From Deinococcus indicus (GTDB lineage Bacteria > Deinococcota > Deinococci > Deinococcales > Deinococcaceae), in contig NZ_NHMK01000016.1 in assembly GCF_002198095.1 (NCBI RefSeq), forward strand, positions 30,916 to 94,915: a stretch of 64,000 nt of DNA, in the 5' to 3' direction. Below the pieces are notes generated by a model, which saw only the letters and a list, made by a program, of their open reading frames with translations, had not been told where the DNA came from and searched no databases. Of the stretch, positions 60,067-64,000 are shown one piece after another. A program made the position numbers and the translations under genes. Position 1 is the stretch's first letter. Each line of letters opens with the position of its first letter.

Positions 60067-62871
60067 TCAACTGGCCTGCAGGCGGCCCAGTTCCGCCGGT
60101 CGGATGAACGGCGCGAGCGGCTCCGCCCCGTCCAGTAACTCCCCACTCAATCGGTCGAACCGGAGCTCCAGGTCGCCCAATGCCACCCGCAACACCCGCC
60201 CACTCAACCGCACCTTGCGGGCCAGGCGGACGCGCAGCAGTGGCCCCTCGAACACGCACACCGGCACGCCCGTCCCGAACATCGCCGGAATCGCCAGTCG
60301 CGCCTGCCGCGCCGCCCGCTCGAACAACGCCAGATGCGCCTCGTGCACCCCCACGTACGGTGCCTCCACGCCCTGCAGGAGCGTCAGGCCGCCTTCCGCC
60401 CACATCCGGAGCAGCGTCCGGTCCTCCTCGGCCAGCGCCGCCAGCCGTTCCCGCACGAGGCCCAGCGGCATGGGCGTCCCCCCACCGAACAGCGGCCACG
60501 CCCCCCGGGGATCCATGACAGCGGCCACGGTCGGTCCCCCTTCCGGCAACGCTGGCAGCATGGACCGGCACCCCGAGCTGGGCGGCATCACCGACATCGC
60601 CAGGACGGGCGAGGGCACCGGACCAGCATCGTCCAGTTCCTCGGCCCAGACAGGCAGCTCAGATGCGGCTTCCTCCACTTCCGCGGCGGGCAGGACGCCC
60701 GGCATGACCAGCTGCTGCGCTGCCCACGCCTCCTTCCCGTACGCGAACCGCAACACCCGCTGCGCCCGCGTCACCGCCACGAACTGCACCGCCCGCTCCT
60801 CCGCCTCATCCCCCTGACTCAGCGGCATCAGTTCCGGGTACAGGACCGTCACCCGCTGCCACTCCTTGCCCTTCGCCCGGTGTACCGACGCCAGCAGCAC
60901 GTCCGCCTCCGCGTCCTCCCGGCACAGCTGCCCCAGCAACGTCAGGGCGTCCGCCTGCGTTCCCACACCCGTACGCCGCGATACGACCCACGCCAGGTAC
61001 CGCAGGCAGCGGCCCACGTCCAGGAGTTCCGTCAGCGCCCGCCGCGCTCCCTGGTCGCCCGTGCTCACCCGCACCTTGAGTGGAGCGGCCACCGGCTCTA
61101 GATACGCCCGGACGAGGTCCGTCACCGCGTCGTTCTCGAAGGAGGGTGGGAACGCCTCAGTCACTCCATCCCGGAGACGCTGCGCGAGATCCCGTCCAGT
61201 CACCGCCACGCTGAGGTTCCGGCTCATCAACTCCAGCGCCAGGCGGATCAGCGGCGCGTTCGTCCGGCACAGCACCACGTCCCCCCGCTCATACGTGGCC
61301 GTCTCCGCACTGACGTGCTCGACGGTGCCCGTCTCCGCCCGAGGGGCCGGCCGGATAAAGCTCGAGTGCGCCCGCGCGTACCGCACCACCTCACGGGGGC
61401 AGCGGAAGGACACGCTCAGCGGAAGTTCGAGGGCGTCCACGCGCTCTTTGAGGCGGGACAGCGCCATGGGGTCAGCCCCAGCCCAGGTGTAGATCGATTG
61501 ATCGCTGTCCCCCACGAAAATCAGCCGCCCAGGGGACGCTGACACGCCATTCAGACCCAGCAGGTGGAGGACGTACCGCTGCCGCAGTGGCGTCAGGTCC
61601 TGCGCCTCGTCCACGAGCGCCAGGGGCAGGCTCCCAACCCCGTACCCGAGTGTCACCGGCAGCCACAGCAGGTCCGTGAAATCCGCCGCACCCGCGTCTG
61701 ACCAGAGGTCCGCACCCACCTGATGGAACACGGGGATCAAGTCCACCAGCTCGTCGGGTGCCGCGGTCCACTCCGCCCGGTCCGCCAGCCACTCCGCCCG
61801 CTCGGGTGTCAGCAGGTGCAGGCCTTCCTCCCGCGCGATCGTCCACGCCCGCGCGGCTGGAGCATGGAGTTGCGTGCGGTCCGGGATCACCGTGGACGCG
61901 ACCAGGCGACCCTTCTCGTCGAGGATCTGTAAGGGGCTGCCCAGGTGCTGCTGCAGGAGGCGGAAGCCGTGCGCGTGCAGTGTCAGGGCGCGCACCCGGT
62001 CTGGCAGGCGCGGCTGGAGGTCCGAGACGGCGTGCCGGTTATACGCGAAGTACACGCCACGCTCCTCCAGGTGCCACGCCGCCTCCGTCAGGGTCGTCGT
62101 CTTGCCCGCCCCGGCGGTCGCCCGCAGGAACAGGTGTCGTCTCGACGTCGTGACGGCCGTCATGAACTGCCGCTGCTCGACCGTGAACTGCGCTGGAATG
62201 GACCGGGCCATACGCTCGCCTCCTCCCTTCAGGGTATGTGGTGTGAGGGTAATCACGCTATGGCGATCACCCTCACCGTTCACCGGCGCCTCCACCACAC
62301 TCGCCTCCAGGCGAACATGCCCGCCAGATGGCGGGCATGCCTGGACCTCCTGCACGTGCACCTGATCCTGAGCATGCACCCGGAATGCGAACGTCGCCCC
62401 CACCGGACCGCCCTGCGCCAGGCCCAGCACCACCAGGGCCCGCATCACCCCCAGCGCCCCCGCCGAGTCCATGTCCAGCGCCCGCGCAAACATCCCCACC
62501 AGCCCACTCCGCCCAGAGAGCAGCCGCGCGGCCGCCTCCACCTCCAGCAGACCCGCTGCCGGCACCCACGCCACGGGCGCGATGTACCCTGCCCGGCCCG
62601 TGCGCGTCTCCAGGCCCCCCGGCACCTCCACAGCCAGCCACGCCGCCGTGAGTTCCGCCAGCACATCTCCTGCCCGCGCTTCCCCGACGAGTCTGGTCAG
62701 GGCCACCTGGGACAGCCGCCCATCCTGGGAGAGCCGGTCGTACGCGAGTTGCGCGTCCGCGCTCAGGGTCGGCACTGCAAACCGGGCGTCCGGCGGCGTC
62801 AGTGGAGGGGTGAAGGGGATCGGGTTGGGGATTGAGGGGATCGGGCGGGCGCGTGGGGCAGTTTTAGGCAT
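60067..62871 (-). CDS. UvrD/Rep-like SF1 helicase with an N-terminal extension
   Basis: 934 residues from ATG 62871 (AGGAG upstream). A second, stronger ribosome site (GGGAGGAGG) precedes an in-frame ATG at 62212; from there a 715-residue helicase has TAGAGKTTT (Walker A), VDEAQDLTPLRQ, GDSDQSIYTWAG, SFRCPREV, SVHRAKGKEW and VAVTRAQRVLRF. The first 220 residues (LAYDRLSQDGRLSQVALTRL and so on) look like a winged-helix protein. There may be one long protein, or two overlapping products where a stop was lost. Confidence 0.78.
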   Translation of the reverse strand: MPKTAPRARPIPSIPNPIPFTPPLTPPDARFAVPTLSADAQLAYDRLSQDGRLSQVALTRLVGEARAGDVLAELTAAWLAVEVPGGLETRTGRAGYIAPVAWVPAAGLLEVEAAARLLSGRSGLVGMFARALDMDSAGALGVMRALVVLGLAQGGPVGATFAFRVHAQDQVHVQEVQACPPSGGHVRLEASVVEAPVNGEGDRHSVITLTPHTLKGGGERMARSIPAQFTVEQRQFMTAVTTSRRHLFLRATAGAGKTTTLTEAAWHLEERGVYFAYNRHAVSDLQPRLPDRVRALTLHAHGFRLLQQHLGSPLQILDEKGRLVASTVIPDRTQLHAPAARAWTIAREEGLHLLTPERAEWLADRAEWTAAPDELVDLIPVFHQVGADLWSDAGAADFTDLLWLPVTLGYGVGSLPLALVDEAQDLTPLRQRYVLHLLGLNGVSASPGRLIFVGDSDQSIYTWAGADPMALSRLKERVDALELPLSVSFRCPREVVRYARAHSSFIRPAPRAETGTVEHVSAETATYERGDVVLCRTNAPLIRLALELMSRNLSVAVTGRDLAQRLRDGVTEAFPPSFENDAVTDLVRAYLEPVAAPLKVRVSTGDQGARRALTELLDVGRCLRYLAWVVSRRTGVGTQADALTLLGQLCREDAEADVLLASVHRAKGKEWQRVTVLYPELMPLSQGDEAEERAVQFVAVTRAQRVLRFAYGKEAWAAQQLVMPGVLPAAEVEEAASELPVWAEELDDAGPVPSPVLAMSVMPPSSGCRSMLPALPEGGPTVAAVMDPRGAWPLFGGGTPMPLGLVRERLAALAEEDRTLLRMWAEGGLTLLQGVEAPYVGVHEAHLALFERAARQARLAIPAMFGTGVPVCVFEGPLLRVRLARKVRLSGRVLRVALGDLELRFDRLSGELLDGAEPLAPFIRPAELGRLQAS

Positions 62872-63005
62872 GATGGGGTCTCCTGAACGCCACGGCTGAG
62901 CGCGTGGGGTTGCAGCGCGGCCTGGCCCCACCGCATCGGTGGGGCCACCCCTGAAGCGAAGGCATGCGGGAGGGGAAGAGGCACGGTCCTCTCCCCACTC
63001 GCGGG

Positions 63006-63515
63006 TCAGTCGGCGGCGTTCTCCTGCGCTGGCCCCACGGCGTGCCGCTGCCGCTGCCCGCCCGGCAGGCTGAATTCCGGCATGGCCTTCCCGCCACCCC
63101 GAAACATGATCAGCGTCCGGTACTTGAACTCCCCGTTCGATTCCTCCACGAGGTGTTCCGGGTCGGTCTCCCGGGCCCCGCGGCTGTACTTCAGGGCTTG
63201 GGGTAATTTCATCTTCCTGGAGTCCACGGCTTCGAGCTCCCTGAGCTTGTAGAAGCTGCCGTCATGAATGACGCCCCGGTCTCCATCCGGGCTCGTCCAC
63301 GGGGTCGCGCCGATCAGCGACCAGTCGAACGTGTCGTGCTGCACGTACGGCAACTGGAGGCCGCCGCACGGGATTTCCCCCTCGGGGCGGTACCCTCGCC
63401 GTCCGTACTCGCGTTGCAGGGCGCGGAGTTCCTGCGGGGTGTTCGCGTACACGGTGATGCGGGTGCCGATGGCGTCGACCAGCACGAGGCTGCTGCGGTG
63501 CGGAATCTCGTTCAT
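63006..63515 (-). CDS. Hypothetical protein
   Basis: 169 residues from ATG 63515 (GGAGCACCCC upstream). A soluble alpha/beta start (SLVLVDAIGTRITVYANTPQ, LRALQREYGRRGYRPEG), then a polar middle with Trp and Lys. No family recognised. It lies upstream of the helicase gene in the same direction. Confidence 0.55.
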   Translation of the reverse strand: MNEIPHRSSLVLVDAIGTRITVYANTPQELRALQREYGRRGYRPEGEIPCGGLQLPYVQHDTFDWSLIGATPWTSPDGDRGVIHDGSFYKLRELEAVDSRKMKLPQALKYSRGARETDPEHLVEESNGEFKYRTLIMFRGGGKAMPEFSLPGGQRQRHAVGPAQENAAD

Positions 63516-63684
63516 GGGGTGCTCCTGGAATGAGGACGAAACGTGCGTGATCGGCGTGCGACACGCGTGAACCCCTCTGCCCTGGCCTGCCCCCCGGGCA
63601 GGCCACCCCTGACCACCGGCCCTACAAGTGAGCCGGAAATGCCCTCAGCTCTGATCTGACATCAGACTACGATGGGGTATGATA

Positions 63685-64000
63685 CGGACTCCGATTAATT
63701 AGCCAATAAAGGCCACCAGTGGAAGAGCGTGTGCCGAGTGACCAGATCAGGTTGACCTTCCAACCAGACGCAGCGATCCGAGAGGGCTGCCTCCACCTCC
63801 TTGATGCTCTTGAACGCTCTATTCGCAATCGGCACATCCGTCAACTCCCAGAGCCGTTCCGCCGGCTGCAATTCCGGCGAGTACGGCGGCAATGTCACCG
63901 TCTGAATCCCCTCAGGATGCCCGACATCCGGTGGCACATGAAAACCAGCCCCATCCTGAACGACCAACACCCGATGGTCGGCGCCCGCGCCGACCTTCTG
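63685..64000 (-). mobile_element. IS630-type element, one end and C-terminal part of the transposase
   Basis: The terminal repeat starts at 63685 after TA (63683-84) and reads CGGACTCCGATTAATTAG. The transposase (stop at 63695, continues past 64000) shows VVQDGAGFH with the second Asp and TLPPYSPELQPAERLWELT with the catalytic Glu, the DDE/D pattern of IS630. The same terminal sequence is found at the ends of the MITEs at 15914 and 59732. Confidence 0.78.

Noticed and set aside
62317..62342. Palindrome ATGCCCGCC-AGAT-GGCGGGCAT considered as a terminator
   Set aside because: It lies inside an open, codon-biased frame with no T run; probably codon-level chance in GC-rich DNA.
1..64000. tRNA and rRNA genes
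   Set aside because: No cloverleaf or conserved rRNA sequence was recognised on either strand by eye; a covariance-model scan would settle this.

Overview
The window is high-GC DNA from a member of the Deinococcota, most likely a Deinococcus plasmid or megaplasmid. Three things point there: an HU protein with a Lys/Ala-rich N-terminal tail, many genes whose TAnnnT -10 box lies only 5-8 nt before the start codon (leaderless transcription), and a mix of IS and accessory genes typical of these replicons. A plasmid origin is visible directly: ten iterons (49836-50386) around an AT-rich block, followed by a replication initiator gene (50470-51834).

Layout. 1-3253: a 3'-truncated MmeI-like restriction-methylation enzyme, a DUF2726 nuclease-like protein and two small genes. 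3333-4509: a complete IS with target duplication, sitting between the -10 box and start codon of a peroxiredoxin gene. 5043-9219: a PAS sensor kinase, then a phage-type lysis cassette (membrane proteins, coiled-coil protein, M15 endolysin). 9739-14570: one reverse-strand operon with a RecD-like helicase, a frameshifted unknown gene and four pilin-like genes. 14885-15911: three overlapping small genes of unknown function. 15914-16356: two MITE-like elements. 16480-21400: a type II CBASS operon (CD-NTase, Cap2 E1-E2, Cap3 JAMM, HNH-SAVED effector) with a fifth coupled small gene. 21480-23807: debris of thermonuclease-excalibur genes and transposases around an intact HU gene. 24068-26039: an AbiE toxin-antitoxin pair. 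26171-27594: two unknown genes.

28089-30760 is a transposon-like unit with long inverted ends and a 5-bp target repeat; it carries a GntR regulator and an ABC exporter but no transposase. Then come a cyanophycinase-like SLH protein, a degraded IS1182 element and, at 35250-42091, a possibly undescribed secreted-peptide system: two related precursors with a bacteriocin-leader-like motif and a Cys-x5-Cys loop, a C39 peptidase, a membrane protein, a beta-barrel, a C-terminal-processing-type protease, and a sensor kinase/LuxR regulator pair. A palindrome occurs in front of both arms of this locus.

42143-53482 is the plasmid core broken up by mobile DNA: recombinase and IS4 remnants, an integrase-like protein, and a gene split by a 3.9-kb Tn3-like element (39-bp terminal repeats, CTGTT target repeat) that carries an antiporter operon but no transposase. 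After the origin and rep gene comes a serine-recombinase element present in part, inverted, 11 kb away. 54232-56963 is an SDP-type antimicrobial peptide locus (sdpC-sdpA-sdpB plus a small membrane protein) in which SdpC is fused to a foreign N-terminal domain and sdpB is frameshifted in a T8 run. 57081-59706 encodes an XPB-like helicase and Bax1-like nuclease; 60067-62871 a UvrD-like helicase; the window ends inside an IS630-type element whose terminal repeat matches the MITEs at 15914 and 59732.

The region is therefore an accessory defence and competition archive (R-M, CBASS, AbiE, SDP, a peptide system) on a plasmid backbone, moved and broken by at least seven kinds of mobile element. All functions are assigned by reading motifs, without database searches.
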